Positions 1 through 11,365 of a DNA stretch of 64,000 bases are shown here, piece after piece. Numbering within the stretch: the stretch's first letter is position 1; each line of letters starts with the position of its first letter. The notes under the pieces were generated by a model. It was not told where the DNA came from. It saw nothing but the letters and a program-made list of their open reading frames with translations, and did no database searches. The DNA comes from Mytilisepta virgata. Taxonomy: Eukaryota; Mollusca; Bivalvia; Mytilida; Mytilidae. The stretch lies in NCBI GenBank assembly GCA_028015205.1, contig CM051513.1:45760841-45824840 (forward strand), read 5' to 3'. The position numbers and the translations under genes are program-made.

Positions 1-1473
1 AATAAAACATGCAATTTGTCCTCAAAATTTGCAAATACTTGAATGTCTAACTGTTGCTTTATTTGAAAACAACAAGATATTGTTAACTTTTAAAATTTAC
101 CCTTCTGTAGTCTAAAGATAAACACATATTTATTTCTTATATTAAATTTATATTTCATTGTTGGCAATTCGTCTCTCCAACAGCCTTCTCTTACACTGCT
201 GGGCTCTGTTACAAAGGTGTACGTTACGAGTCAGAAATATAACCCATTTTTTAAAATTTAACGAGAACTTCCCATTTCTGTTGTTTGAAATTTACTAGTT
301 TAGACGCGTAATTAACGAAATTATAAACCGTAAAAACATCATTAAAAATTAACAAAACAGAACGATAGTTCCCACACATCATTACCATATGTCAATATAA
401 CACAACACGGAAAAAAAATTGTAATCATTTACAGAATACAATATTTACAGGTTGGGCATTGCGTATACATAATTTACAAAAACGATCTATACTCCGTCTG
501 TCGTCTTTTAGCATTCTAGAAATAGTCCCTAACTCGGTATATCTGATAAAGAACCAAATCGTACCGTATTGATTATAAATTATTGACAGTACCCGAACAC
601 CGTCTGTCTGTAACTGTTACTGTGTTTCCTATTTTATATCGTTTTTATTCAACAGCATGACAATTTCAATTTATATACTATTAATATTTAGACAAATAAA
701 TTACCAAAAATAATATTTTTAAAATGATTTTATTTTCAGAATAAACGAAAGGTTTCATAGACTTGAAATAAGAGTGGTAGTTTTTTTCAAACGAAGATCA
801 AATTTACGTGTGTTAAAATATTTTTAACTAAAACATTGCAAAAAATGGTGTAAAAAATCCCCTTTTTTGCCAAATTATAGGGCTAGCGAACACTTTTTAT
901 TCTTAATTTCTTGAAAAATGAGGAATTTAGGGCGAATTTTCAGAGTAAAGGAAATGTTTCATCGATTTGAAATAATTCTGACATATTATATTCTGGTACA
1001 GGTTTGAGTTTCACTTTCCCAGACATCTAGATTTCTTAGTACTTTATCTCAAATAAAAAATGAGATGATAATTATATTAATGAAATATTCATAATACACG
1101 GAATATGATTGATGATATTTCATTAATTGATATTTTTGTAAACAAATCCAGATTACATTGTAATAAATTAGGACAGATGTTTTGAAATAAAGGAATATCA
1201 TTTGGACGTTGAACTTCTGTCGTTATAACTGGACTCTCTTTGTGTAAAGAAAAGACTCCCCCCCAAAAATGTCAATCATGGGGCTTAAATTGTAGATTGT
1301 CAGATTAGGACTGTCTTTATCTTCAGCAAATAGATTATAATAAGCATTAGGCTTCAGTAGTTAAAAAAAGCTACTTAAGTGGGAAACGTATAAAGAGATT
1401 TTTCTGTTAAAACGTACTCCCAATTTGATAAAACTTTGAAAAAATGCTTCAGTATATTATAAGTTGATATTTG
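1..1473. other. AT-rich intronic or intergenic DNA, nothing recognised
   Basis: Very AT-rich sequence with short A and T runs. No open frame of note, no splice-like coding block and no clear repeat boundary. It lies 3' of the last CELF exon seen, so it is probably a CELF intron. Confidence 0.5.
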
Positions 1474-2135
1474 ATAATTTTATGTATTATATACTGTCAA
1501 CATATCTTTTTTGTCATTTTACGTATTCATTCATACATCTGTGTTTAAAGTTATATAATGTATAAAGAAATTGTTCATTTGTTTTGTGGTCTCGTATTGT
1601 ATGTATATGAACCTCACATTCGTCTTAAAGCTTCCTTAGAATTAAAATAGATGTATTCTGCATTTAAATATATGAATTCTGCATCAAAATATATGGATTC
1701 TGCATCAAAATATATGGATAGTCAAAATATAGCCATTGTTAATTTTATGTTATATACTGCCAACATATCTTTTTTTGTCATTTTACGTATTCATTCATAC
1801 ATCTGTGTTTAAAGTTATATAATGTATAAATAAATTGTTTTATGGTCTCGTATTGTATGTATATGAACCTCACATTCGTCTTAAAGCTTCCTTAGAATTA
1901 AAATATATGGATTCTGCATTTAAATATATGAATTCTGCATCAAAATATATGGATAGTCAAAATATAGCCATTTTGCATTTGTCACAAATTGTATTGCATG
2001 ATGCATGATTTAAATGACAATAAAAGTTTGAATTGAATTCAAATATATGGAATCTACGCCAAAATATATGGATTCTGCGTCAAAATATACAAATTCTGAA
2101 TCGTAATATATTGATTCTGCATCGAAATAAACATC
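1474..2135. repeat. Tandem duplication of a ~265-bp block ending in an AATATATGGATTCTGCATCA minisatellite
   Basis: Unit 1 (about 1474-1737) and unit 2 (about 1741-1971) are nearly the same sequence, both starting TTTTATGT..TATATACTG and ending GTCAAAATATAGCCATT. Each ends with several ~20-bp monomers of the type AAATATATGGATTCTGCATC. Further diverged monomers continue at 2041-2130 after a 70-bp interruption that contains AATAAAAG and TTGAATTGAATT. Confidence 0.85.
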
Positions 2136-4080
2136 AAAACTTTATACATTTTTTTTTAATAAGGCATTCATCGCCATAATTCACTACCATATAATGAAGT
2201 AAAATTTTCATAATTGTTGTTTTTCAAGTAAAATCTCTAGAAATCCAATCAAATGACCCTATATGGAGAATTACACATTATAACAAAACAATGAAGGAGA
2301 GCGGAGTTGCTTTATTAAAAATAAAGTATTGTTAGCTGCAACTCACTATTACGAATATTTTTAAAATGAAGATTCAAGGCGTATTATCATGAAAACTTGC
2401 TAACAGAGTTAAATATATTAAGATCTTCACAGCTCAAACTATTAATGCAGCTTTGGTCTATATCTAGTAGATTCATAAATAACATAAGTTTTTTTTATTT
2501 ATTTTCATTTCTTTCGAAGGATTTTCGACAACTGGTGAATTTGTACAATTGATTAAACAAATTATTTGATTACCAGAGTTCAAAGGTAATATGATTGCAT
2601 TATTTACCACTATTATTCAACATTTTAAAATCTGCGTCAATAAAATAACCCTATTTCGATCAAATTAGTTTCTTAGATTCGAAACTAATTGAACACTGTC
2701 AATATCACGTGCCATCTGTCATATAATTGTGACGTAACAATGGTCACTTTTTGTCAGCTCCCAATGGTCAGTATTCGGCCACCTGCTCGCTAATCAGTCC
2801 TAATGGATTGTTTTCACAACTGACAAAGGAGATTTACTTTTGTTTACAACGATATTAGATTTAGGTGATGACCACCACGCGCTGGTCACACTTTTTTATT
2901 TAATCCGGGTTTGATGCTGTAACGGTTTCTACTGTTGACTGCTACCCTGCCTTTGTTTAAGTAACGGTATCGCAACCTGTCGTTTTTTGTTTTTTTTTGT
3001 TTTCATAAGTAGGTGTTAAGTTTTGAGTAAATATTGAACAGACCTTTATTCCTATCGACATATTGCGTAAAAATATTTCCACAAACGTAAAATCCCTTCG
3101 AAAACAACCTGTTCTAAATTCAACAGGATTGTCATAAAAGGAAGATTTTATTTTACATTGAACAAACAAACTAGCGAACAATAGGAATCTCACTTTTAAT
3201 CATATCTTCTACAAGTTATAAATATTCTAATGATGATATTAAAGCAGTGATTTGTTTTATTCCACTCTCTAGAAAAAGAAGCTGGGCTCTATTAAAAAAA
3301 GTCCCCTGGGAACAAAGGTACTGCAGCTACTCATATAGCTGAGGGCTCTCACTTATTTTTTTTTACGAATTTATATTTCATATAACTATTAAATCGGCAA
3401 TTTCTGTCATAACCAAGCAGGTTGCATTTTAGTGTTAGCATCCAAAAAAGTTGTATTTGGAAATTTTACAAAGTGCTGTTCAAAACTTTCCTGGGTTAAA
3501 TTAATATTAGCTGTGATACCGATTGTTTCACGTTATTACAAAATATGGTATTACCTCGAAACCATAAAAATAACCGATAAATATCTATATAAATCCTCGT
3601 TTTCGAAGGAAATTTTCATTTACAGGGTAATATCACCTCCACCCCCATTTTATAAAATCTGAATATGCCTTCCTCGATATCTTTTGAAAAATTGCCTGTA
3701 TTTTTTTTTCAACAAATATGTAGATACCCATTCGTTCTTTTTAGTAGAGACATACCTAAAAATAATTTTTTCTTTCTTTTTCTCAATAAATTTCTAGAAT
3801 TTTTTAGCAAAACGTATATACACATTGAACAGTTTCTTGAAATTTAATAAAAATCTCGTGGGAAGATCAAGTTAGTCAGACTGAAAATTTGTAATGGCTG
3901 CCTCTCTATTTGAAAAATCATTACAAATTACAAGTGTCAGTGTGTAAGGTCATCCAGGCGATGTACAATACCATTAGAAAACATATGCCTGATTGTTGAT
4001 TTAGCAGAAATTAGTCCAAAATCGATATACACCTGATAATATGTTATCGGCGAAATCAGTGATAGGAATTAATTTAAACT
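2136..4080. other. AT-rich non-coding sequence, nothing recognised
   Basis: No recognisable gene or repeat boundary. Short chance open frames at 2957-3193, 3432-3662 and 3665-3847 are rich in Phe, Ile and Lys from A/T composition and show no domain. Confidence 0.4.
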
Positions 4081-4082
4081 AG

Positions 4083-4137
4083 CACGTGACTGGCTCGCGA
4101 CAGGTATAAAAGGGGGCGTGGCGTCTTGTTCCGGCAG
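4083..4137 (+). promoter_or_regulatory. Promoter-like segment: E-box, TATA box, GC motif
   Basis: A CACGTG E-box (4084-4089) is followed by TATAAAAG (4105-4112) and GGGGGCGTGGC, an unusually GC-rich patch in this AT-rich window. A start site about 30 nt below the TATA box would fall near 4135. A GGCAG/GTGAGA donor-like site lies immediately after, probably too close to be used. The first plausible plus-strand ORF below it starts at 4445. Function is inference. Confidence 0.35.
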
Positions 4138-4444
4138 GTGAGAAAATTGATTTGCAATTTAAATTGAAATGCATCTGATGATTGTATGAACTTTTACGGT
4201 TCTCTAGAGATGATTGATTTTAATTGCATGAAATATGGATGAAAAATTTTTGATATCATCCATAACTTACTGTAATGAACCTTAGCAACAGGGGGTTATA
4301 CATAATATAAATCCGGGATTCTTTCAATTATAAATGAAAATATTTATTGGGTTTATTATAACTATATATAAAAGTCTGTATAATTAGTATTTTAAAATTG
4401 AAGATGCAAGTAACGATATTTTACTTCAAATTTCAAGATAAAAA

Positions 4445-4666
4445 ATGAAAATAACTGGTTTCAATATCATAGTGTTATATTCTCTTTGTTTAATGACCGC
4501 TCTAAATGTGAGGAACAGCCATTTGCTTTTAAAAGGGACTGGCACGGAAGGGGTCTCGGAAACTGATTTTTTTTCCCAGCGTTCACGAGTTGTTGACATT
4601 TTTAAAGTCTATTTCTATTTGGTTGCAGATAAATTTCAATCCCAGATTTTCAGCCGCAATTGGTGA
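4445..4666 (+). CDS. Hypothetical small secreted peptide (73 codons, or spliced)
   Basis: The ORF starts MKITGFNIIVLYSLCLMTAL, with a lysine followed by a hydrophobic stretch and a small residue, like a signal peptide. It lies 340 nt below the TATA box at 4105 on the same strand. The rest resembles no family I know. A spliced form is possible: a donor AAAT/GTGAGG after codon 21 (intron from 4508) and an acceptor TTTGGTTGCAG ending at 4628 are both phase 0. Splicing would fuse the signal-like segment to a 32-codon frame (4629-4727, including the stop) that contains AAIGDPVIKFWSM. The whole call rests on signal-like composition and promoter position. It may be a chance frame. Confidence 0.2.
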   Translation: MKITGFNIIVLYSLCLMTALNVRNSHLLLKGTGTEGVSETDFFSQRSRVVDIFKVYFYLVADKFQSQIFSRNW

Positions 4667-4819
4667 TCCTGTCATCAAATTTTGGAGCATGGATTTTTTT
4701 CAAATTTTTTTCTTCCCTCCCCCATAAAATCAATTAGCTTTCTCCTTAAAACGATCCAAAATTGACAGAACAGACGCTTTCTCTTGACTTATTATTAAGA
4801 CTATACAAGAACACACAAA

Positions 4820-5155
4820 ATGGCTGTCACATTTTATTTTATTTTGGCTTTGTTTCCAACTATTATTATTGAAATCGAAAATTATTTGGTGTCAGAAGAA
4901 TATGGACCGCCCATAGCTACAGAGAGAATAAAATTTCCAATTTACATCGTTAATGAAAGTGTCGCTGAAAGTTCTCATAAAATGTACAAGGCAAACACGC
5001 CATCTCACATGTCAGGCACGTGTCCGGCATTGGTCCTGATATTATCGTTCTTTGAGAACACTGCTGAGGGCGCTGACCCTCGGTGTCTTGGACATGCATA
5101 TGAATTGATGGGTCATCGGTCATCTGAGAAAACTAGATTGCATTCATGGGATTAA
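4820..5155 (+). CDS. Hypothetical secreted or membrane-anchored protein, 111 codons
   Basis: One of the longer non-repetitive open frames in the window. It starts ACAAAATGG, a good initiation context, and the first ~20 residues (MAVTFYFILALFPTIIIE) are hydrophobic and signal-like. The mature part has mixed charged residues and three Cys (CPALV, RCLGHAY) without a known motif. An AATAAA signal lies about 20 nt after the stop (5175-5180). It sits downstream of the 4.1-kb promoter-like segment and the ORF at 4445. I do not recognise it. Codon use is as AT-rich as the surroundings, so chance is a serious alternative. Confidence 0.25.
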   Translation: MAVTFYFILALFPTIIIEIENYLVSEEYGPPIATERIKFPIYIVNESVAESSHKMYKANTPSHMSGTCPALVLILSFFENTAEGADPRCLGHAYELMGHRSSEKTRLHSWD

Positions 5156-5180
5156 CAGATCTGTGGATTTTGTGAAATAA

Positions 5181-6332
5181 AAGATACGATCTATGACCTA
5201 GGGACATTAATCACAAAGAATAAATGAATCAAATCGATTCCGTCCTTATTAATTCGTGGAAATCTTTAAAGCTTTTTTGTATGTGTCTTGCTTGCTTTAT
5301 TTGTTAGTTTTCTTAGTCACGTTTAGAAAAAAAACATTGATCTAATAATTTACCGTGAATTTTTAAAAAGAAAGAAAAACGAACTGATTTGATATGAATT
5401 CCCCGGAACCTGTGTTGCGAAATAATGAAAAGTACATGCAATTGTAACTAAGATAAATAATTAATTTTGAATAATTAATTAAATAAATAAATAAATATAA
5501 TATTTCCAAGAAAAAATTGAAATGTGAAGGTTTATCGTCACACTAAAGTGTAAAAACCACCTCACAGCATACACCAAAATCACGCTAATTTTTCGGAATT
5601 CGTGTCAACTACGAATCATGCAATCTTGCTGTGTAATTTTTCGCCCTTTGGTAAATATGTCCGAAAACATAACAGAAGTAGTATTCGACACGGTGTTAAT
5701 GAGGTCTGCTCTGTGATAAATTGGCGGTCAGACGAAAGGGTGTTGTACGCGCGGGTGCATGTTCCAAAAAGTTGTCAGACCCATTATCACTCCAAATAAT
5801 GCGACGGTTTTAACTAATGACCTGCTTTATACAAAAGGAACACCACCTGTCCCGACATTATAAAACTGTGGGGAACATCAAAATACCGCCGAAAACTTTT
5901 AAAAGTAAAGAAAAACTTTATAAAGTTTTATGGTTGAAAAGATACTCAAATATTTGTTTGAAACTTTAAGCGGGTACATAAAAGCAGGTGGTAAATATTT
6001 ATGAGATAAAATATGCGTTTGACACACTTATCTTAATTTTTGTAAAAGCTGCATCAATGATATTAAGATTTTTATAGATCTAAATCGAAGATAATTTTTA
6101 AAATATAAAATTTTATAAAACTCTGAAAGTTCAGCAGAGTGTAATAGATAATAGAATTGTTATTTCTCAGGATTTCTACTTTCAAGAAGTGTAAATTTTC
6201 TCCAAGAGTCGCTTAAAGTAGGGTATATATATTAAATATATTTGATATGTATTAGAAAATCGACTGTTACCTTATACATTCCAGTGTATAATCAATATCT
6301 CAGAAAATATACATCTTCTATGTCGATAAAAC
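5181..6332. other. AT-rich non-coding sequence
   Basis: Contains an (AAAT)n-like stretch near 5478-5500 but otherwise no recognised feature. The 65-codon frame at 5602-5799 has no domain. Confidence 0.4.
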
Positions 6333-6335
6333 TAA

Positions 6336-7609
6336 GGGACGAGATCAAAAGTTCAATGTAGGATAAAAGGATAAAAAACTTAATTCAAATAGGGGGGGGG
6401 GGTGGTAAAAATCGCTGCAAGTTTTGTTATCCGACATCGATTTTCGATTGAAAAATACGGATTCAAGTCAATATACAGAACAAACATACATTGTTTAGGA
6501 AAACAGTACCTATGATACAAAAAGTATACTCTCAAAGCATATGCCCATATCGGTCAATCAATTTTTCCCAAATTAGGTTAAGAGAGAGAGAGAGAGGGGG
6601 GGGGGGGGGTGGGGGGATAGGGGTCAGTGAAAAAAACTATGTGAATTAAGTTTTTGTGTCGCCTGCGGAACGCATGGTCGACACATAGGGATCACTATCT
6701 GTCGTCTTGCGTCTTGCGTCGTCTTGCGTCGTTACACTTTTCTTCTATCCTCAACTCCTCCTAAACCGCTCAAAGGAATTTGATGAAACTTTCTCTGTGC
6801 ATTAACCTTAATGCACAGGTGTGCATATATATTTCATTTTTAGAAAATTTCAATTTTTTTTGGGTAAAAATTGACATTTTTGCAAAAAAAGGGGGGGGGG
6901 GGCAAAACTTCTATCCTCAACTTCTCCATAACCGCTCAAAGGAATTTGATGAAACTTTCTCTGTGCATTAACCTTAATGCACAGGTGTGCATATATATTT
7001 TATTTGTAAAAATTTTAACTTTTCTTTTGTAAAAATTGACATTTTTGCAAAAAAAAAGGGGGGGGCAAAACTTCTATCCTCATCTACTCTATAACCGCTC
7101 AAAGGAATTTGATTAAACTTTCTCTATGCATTTACCTTAATGCGAAGGTGTGCATATATATTTCATTTTTAGAAAAATTTTAATTTTTTTTCCTAAAAAT
7201 AAACATTTTTGAAAAAAAAGGGGGGGGGGGGTCAAAACTTCTATCCTCAACTACTCCATAACTGCTCAAAGGAATTTGATGAAACTTTCTCTGTGCATTA
7301 ACCTTAATGTACAGGTGTGCATATATATTTTATTTTTAAAAATTCAAAATTTTTTGGGGTAAAAATTGACGAATTTGAAAAAAAAGGGGGGGGGATTCAA
7401 AACTTCTATCCTCAACTACCCCATAACGGCTCACAGCAATTTGATGAAACTTTCTCTGTGCATTAACCTTAATGTACAGGTGTGCATATATATTTTATTT
7501 TTTGAAAATTTTAATATCTTTTGTAAAAATTGACGTCCGCAGGCGACACATGTCTTCCTTGGAAGACTCACACATTTTTTATCCTACATTGAACTTTTGA
7601 TCTCGTCCC
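6336..7609 (+). mobile_element. Harbinger-type MITE (poly-G family), copy A, split by a nested element
   Basis: The ends are inverted repeats starting GGGACGAGATCAAAAG and ending in its complement CTCGTCCC. After about 50 bp of terminal repeat come a poly-G run, the constant core (GCTGCAAGTTTTGTTATCC onward), then a second G-rich run and the other terminal repeat. Flanking triplets are TAA on the left and TTA on the right; TWA duplications are typical of PIF/Harbinger elements. The right terminal repeat is interrupted by the nested element at 6655-7578. There is no coding capacity, so it is non-autonomous. Confidence 0.85.
6655..7578 (+). mobile_element. Helentron-like non-autonomous element with five ~165-bp core repeats, nested in the poly-G MITE
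   Basis: It interrupts the host MITE inside a T-run. A 15-bp inverted repeat TGTGTCGCCTGCGGA (6655-6669) returns as its exact complement at 7536-7550. It is followed by a short hairpin GTCTTCCTTGGAAGAC close to the right end. A GTCTTGC/GTCGTC-rich stretch leads into five tandem units starting near 6742, 6909, 7072, 7239 and 7404 (period 163-167 bp). Four of the five end in an A-run plus a G-run. Subterminal inverted repeats, a 3' hairpin, core repeats and T/T insertion match the layout described for Helentron-derived 'pearl'-like elements of bivalves. That assignment is inference from structure. Confidence 0.7.
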
Positions 7610-7612
7610 TTA

Positions 7613-8576
7613 ACAATCGAAATAATTGAAAGTGAAAAAGTGATTAACTTTTGAACAACTGAATGTTATATGCGATTTACACAATGGTAATAGGTTAGTG
7701 TATGATTATTTTCTCTTGTCGACCAAACTGATAACAACTTGAAACATGCAGACCTGTTCATATGATGTTCTATGCCTTCTCTCTATAGATAACATGTCAG
7801 CATCATTGATATCATGTTTTAATTACCACAGGATTTTGTATGGATTTTAAAACTTCTTCCATCTTATCATTTAATGAGATTTTGTTACCCAAAACCATCA
7901 AATTCTGCTGATAAAGATACACTTATTATGTAAGTATTGGACATACCCCTGAGGGCGTTAGCCCGACAAGGGTAGATATAACCCTGAGGGCGTTAGACCG
8001 ACAAGGGTATATTCTATTGACCTCATGATATTCTGAAATGTGCATATGACAGGTTTTAATAATTTAGAAGGGGGTCTTTCATTTCATACACTGATAAGAC
8101 AACATTAAATTGATTTTTTTTGTTCTTTGGATTTAGTTGTGCAATATGTATCATATAGCAAAGGATTAACTTCAGTTGAACTCGAAAGCAGAGATGTCAA
8201 CAAATATTTGTATGATTTATACTCCATGGTTAAATGTTAAATTTTAGCAGATTTATTGTGAAGAATTCAAAGAAAGTATCGATAATCTGTTAAATTTATT
8301 GATTTGTTAAACATTAAATCTGAAATACTGAACAGATACAATGAGGATTCATTGAACTTGTAGAACATTTAATTTTACATCTGGGGTTATATTTATTACC
8401 TATTTGCGGATATTAGACATTCTCCTATATGCATGAGTTATCTTTCCTGACGGAAGGTGTCTTGTAATAACAGAAAGCTAGGGCAACAATTACTTTTATT
8501 TAATTAAAAAAAAAATTGAACTGGGTAAGGCCTTCATGAGACATCAAAAAATTTCAGGAAATATATCCAAGAACAT
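7613..8576. repeat. AT-rich sequence with a 34-bp direct repeat (7945-8011)
   Basis: Two adjacent copies of CCCTGAGGGCGTTAGCCCGA plus ACAAGGGTAGATATA lie at 7945-8011. Each unit is itself partly self-complementary (ACCCTG ... CAAGGGT). Nothing else was recognised in this stretch. Confidence 0.5.
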
Positions 8577-8589
8577 ATATCATTAATGT

Positions 8590-8858
8590 TTGTTTGTTTG
8601 TTTAATTGAGGTTTAACGCCGTTTTCAGCACATTTTGGCCATTTCGCGGCGGCCAGTTTTTATTGGTGGAGGAAGCCGGAGCACCCGGAGAGAACCACCG
8701 ACCTTCGGTAGGAAAATTGGCAATCCTTGTCAATTAAGATCGGAGTCGAACACACCCCGCCACAGGTGAGATTCGAACTCACAACCCCAGCGTTGACAGG
8801 CTAGTGATCAGTAGTAGACATGACGAACTACCTAGACCACTCGACCACCGAGACCCCT
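8590..8858 (-). mobile_element. tRNA-derived SINE, full-length, minus strand
   Basis: Read on the minus strand it starts GGGGTCTCGGTGGTCGAGTGG (A-box region) and carries GAGTTCGAATCTC (B box), as in a tRNA-like Pol III head. A conserved body follows (GGCTTCCTCCACCAATAAAA region), then a GGCGTTAAACCTC end and a GTTT-type tail at 8588-8602 as read on plus. It is flanked by an imperfect 13-bp target duplication, ATATCATTAATGT at 8577-8589 and ATATCGTTAATGT at 8859-8871, proving retroposition. The type is widespread in bivalves, from memory. Confidence 0.88.
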
Positions 8859-9374
8859 ATATCGTTAATGTGTGTGCATGGAGGATAGTTATGAAGAAAA
8901 AATACTTTGCAAAAAAATGATATCTATGGAAGACACCTTCTCCAAAGAGCAAATAACTCTGTAAATGGGAGACAACTTACATGTACCAAACATTACTAAT
9001 AAATGCGTACACACCCATGAAGATCAAACGCGTTATAGAACACACATATTTATATATAAAAATATATACAAATATCAGAATCTGCAATTTACATGTACAA
9101 TAGAGCTGAGCCTTGACCCAGAAGTAACAAAATTTGCAACGTGCAAATAAAAATACCTGGCGCTCGAAGCGAAACATTACATAAAAAAGTGAAAACCGAT
9201 GGTGGCAACTTGGCAATGAAGCGAAAAAAAAATAATAACACCAAGAACCCAACCCTTGCATATATGTATTGGCATGAGGAATTATCTGCATTATACTTTA
9301 TTTTCCCATAACAAGTAAATATGAAAATACAAAATATACTTTGAAATGTCCCCGCAGTTTTGGTAAAAACTTAC

Positions 9375-9423
9375 CCGCCCTGTTTTCGCTGTCTGCTGGT
9401 TTAACCTGTATAGGACGGTTCAT
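9375..9423 (-). CDS. CELF3/4/5/6: CELF/Bruno-like RNA-binding protein, internal 49-bp exon (end of RRM1 and linker)
   Basis: On the minus strand a T-rich tract and TTTTTTTCAG acceptor precede ATGAACCGTCC, and the exon ends GGGCGG before a GTAAGTTTTT donor. Its 49 bp is the length expected for the CELF exon that follows the 83-bp exon. It encodes MNRPIQVKPADSENRA and leaves one G for the next codon. This is the final beta strand of RRM1 and the start of the linker to RRM2, nearly identical to the vertebrate MxRPIQVKPADSE(S/N)RG. The first Met is internal, not a translation start. The 83-bp exon ends on a codon boundary, so the junction reads LPG-MNRP as in other CELF proteins. The next exon (RRM2) would lie at lower coordinates, and I could not find it in 1-9374, so it is probably beyond the window edge. 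Confidence 0.96.
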
Positions 9424-9735
9424 CTGAAAAAAATATTTATTTTTAATATGTCATCATCTGCAATTGACAAAAAGGAAAATGCTACTACCAACCACATACA
9501 AGGGACTCTCAAATAATGATAATAATTTAAATTTGTAAACTTATTCATTTGCAATTATACACCCCCACGACCAAAGCAATACATATAAGATAAACATTAT
9601 ATGTACCAGATTAAATAATAATAATAATAGAATTGAATTCATCTTAGAGTTACAGAGCCTATTTCTTGCAAAAGACTCTAACGGTCCCCAAAAATGAAGC
9701 ACTGGAGATTCCATAGGGAGAAACATAAATAACAC

Positions 9736-10185
9736 AGTTAGATAGTGAGGACCATGTTGGTCAAGATTCTGTACCATTTAGTTTGTTACTATATATTGCA
9801 TGTGTATATGTGTTTATATTTTGATTTGTATGTCACTTGTGTTGCTTAACCCTTATGTATGGCAAGTCGTTTTATTATTTATTCTAACTTCAGATATCTC
9901 ATATAATATATAAGATATCTTATATAAAATATGAGATATCTTATATAATCTAGTTTTTATAAGATATCTTATAAACTTTATAAGATATCTTATAAACTTT
10001 ATAAGATATCTTATAAACTTTATAAGATATCTTATAAAGTATATAAGATATCTCATAAAGTATATAAGATATCTTATAAACTATATGAGATATCTTATAA
10101 AGTTTATCAGATATCTTGAAGTTAGAATAAATAGTAAAACGGCTTGCCATACTTATGGGTATAAATGCAATTTGAATAAATAAAT
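9736..10185 (+). repeat. Dispersed repeat copy (paralogue of 38255-38560) interrupted by a fold-back element
   Basis: Segments 9736-9857 and 10152-10185 align with 38255-38560: both read CCATGTTGGTCAA, TACCATTTAGTTT, then TTGTATGTCA, GCTTAACCCTTATG and GGGTATA.ATGCAATTTG. In the 38.5-kb copy the CTTATG site is empty. It looks like the 3' part of a retroelement with a TGAATAAATAAATA tail. Confidence 0.75.
9858..10151. mobile_element. Fold-back MITE built of AGATATCT palindromes, 6-bp target duplication
   Basis: The element starts TATGGCAAGTCG and ends CGGCTTGCCATA, with ~40-bp inverted ends. Between them are 11 GATATC sites, mostly as ~20-bp units AACTTTATAAGATATCTTAT, each of which is a palindrome. 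It is flanked by CTTATG on both sides (9852-9857 and 10152-10157), and the uninterrupted site exists at about 38530-38540. The 66- and 67-codon minus-strand frames here are read-through of the monomers, not genes. Confidence 0.9.
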
Positions 10186-10189
10186 AAAG

Positions 10190-11350
10190 ACTGATGTTAT
10201 TTTAGGTAACACTAATAATATGACAAAATATAATTATAACATGGAAATGAATTGAATTGAATTATTTAATGGATACCCTTTGTTTATTGTCCGTTATTCT
10301 CATTGTTTTCTCACAGACTAGATTTCTTACAGAGATATCGTCTTCCCTTAAGACCAAATGGAATATTGTAGGATAAACTGGGTTAAATATAGCTATTTCC
10401 ATTACGGGTCCTTGTACAAATTAGTTTCTAACGGACACTTGTCGCAATTAATGCAAAGAAAACTTTAATTCAGAAAATGCAATTAAGGGGAAAACCGTCA
10501 TTTGCGGACGAAAAACATCTTTTTGCCGCTGTCAAGAACATTTCTTCTAACGCTGATATGGACTCTTTAGATGAGGCACCAGATGGGATATTTAAAATTA
10601 TTGTTTAATAACCTGCTTTATGGAGTTTTCAATAAATGTTTATGAGACTACAAAACGAAATCTGTAGTTATATGCGTGTGTTAGCAAAAATCTTTTGTAA
10701 ACGGACAGAATGAAAGACAATGTCCAAGTCCACGAACTTTAATAGATAGAACATTTTATCAGTAAGGCGAGAAATAGAGCATTTTATCAGCCAGGAGAAG
10801 GAGAGAGAGAGATAGCATTCGATATTATTTAAGTATTGGGGAAAAATATTGGGAAAAATCTTTCAAATCGCAAAATATCATAAAAAAAATCACAGCTTTT
10901 TAAATATTCCCTCTTTAGCGCCTCACTAGTCCTGAATTCCGATAAACTTGTATCGATCTGGAATCGGAAAGTGCTGCAGAGACAAAATGACAAAATGTAT
11001 TTTTATTTGATATGAGTCATGGTTCTCTGTTGCTCATTGCTTCGTTAATTATCGGATGTTTTGTTCAAAATTACATTAAAAAACCTTTTTTTTTTAAGTC
11101 CATTTGCGTAAATGGATTTTAAGCATGCATCTACATAGTACTTAACATAACACGAAAAATAAATTTGAAGTCACGTCAGAATTTAATTTTTAATTAATTA
11201 CAAGGAGAAAATACCGTCCATCAGACACATAGAGAAATATATAATAAGACCCATAAATATTACGACAGCTACCATTTCATTTTTATAAAGGAGTTAGGAA
11301 GCCATGTCGGATTATAGAAAAATTTGGTAGCATTCAGAATTCTTTCCTTT
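10190..11350. other. AT-rich intronic sequence with a block repeated at 12.8 kb
   Basis: Segment 10742-10818 (ATAGATAGAACATTTTATCA ... GAGAGAGAGATAGCATT) recurs at 12829-12906 with few differences. Nothing else was recognised. Confidence 0.5.
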
Positions 11351-11365
11351 ACAGCGTGGTTAACT

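Noticed and set aside
8740..8858. Genuine tRNA gene on the minus strand
   Set aside because: A and B boxes are there, but it is continuous with a SINE body and tail and flanked by a target duplication.
9853..10150. 66-67-codon minus-strand ORFs rich in YKISY
   Set aside because: They are translations of the AGATATCT monomers in the fold-back element.
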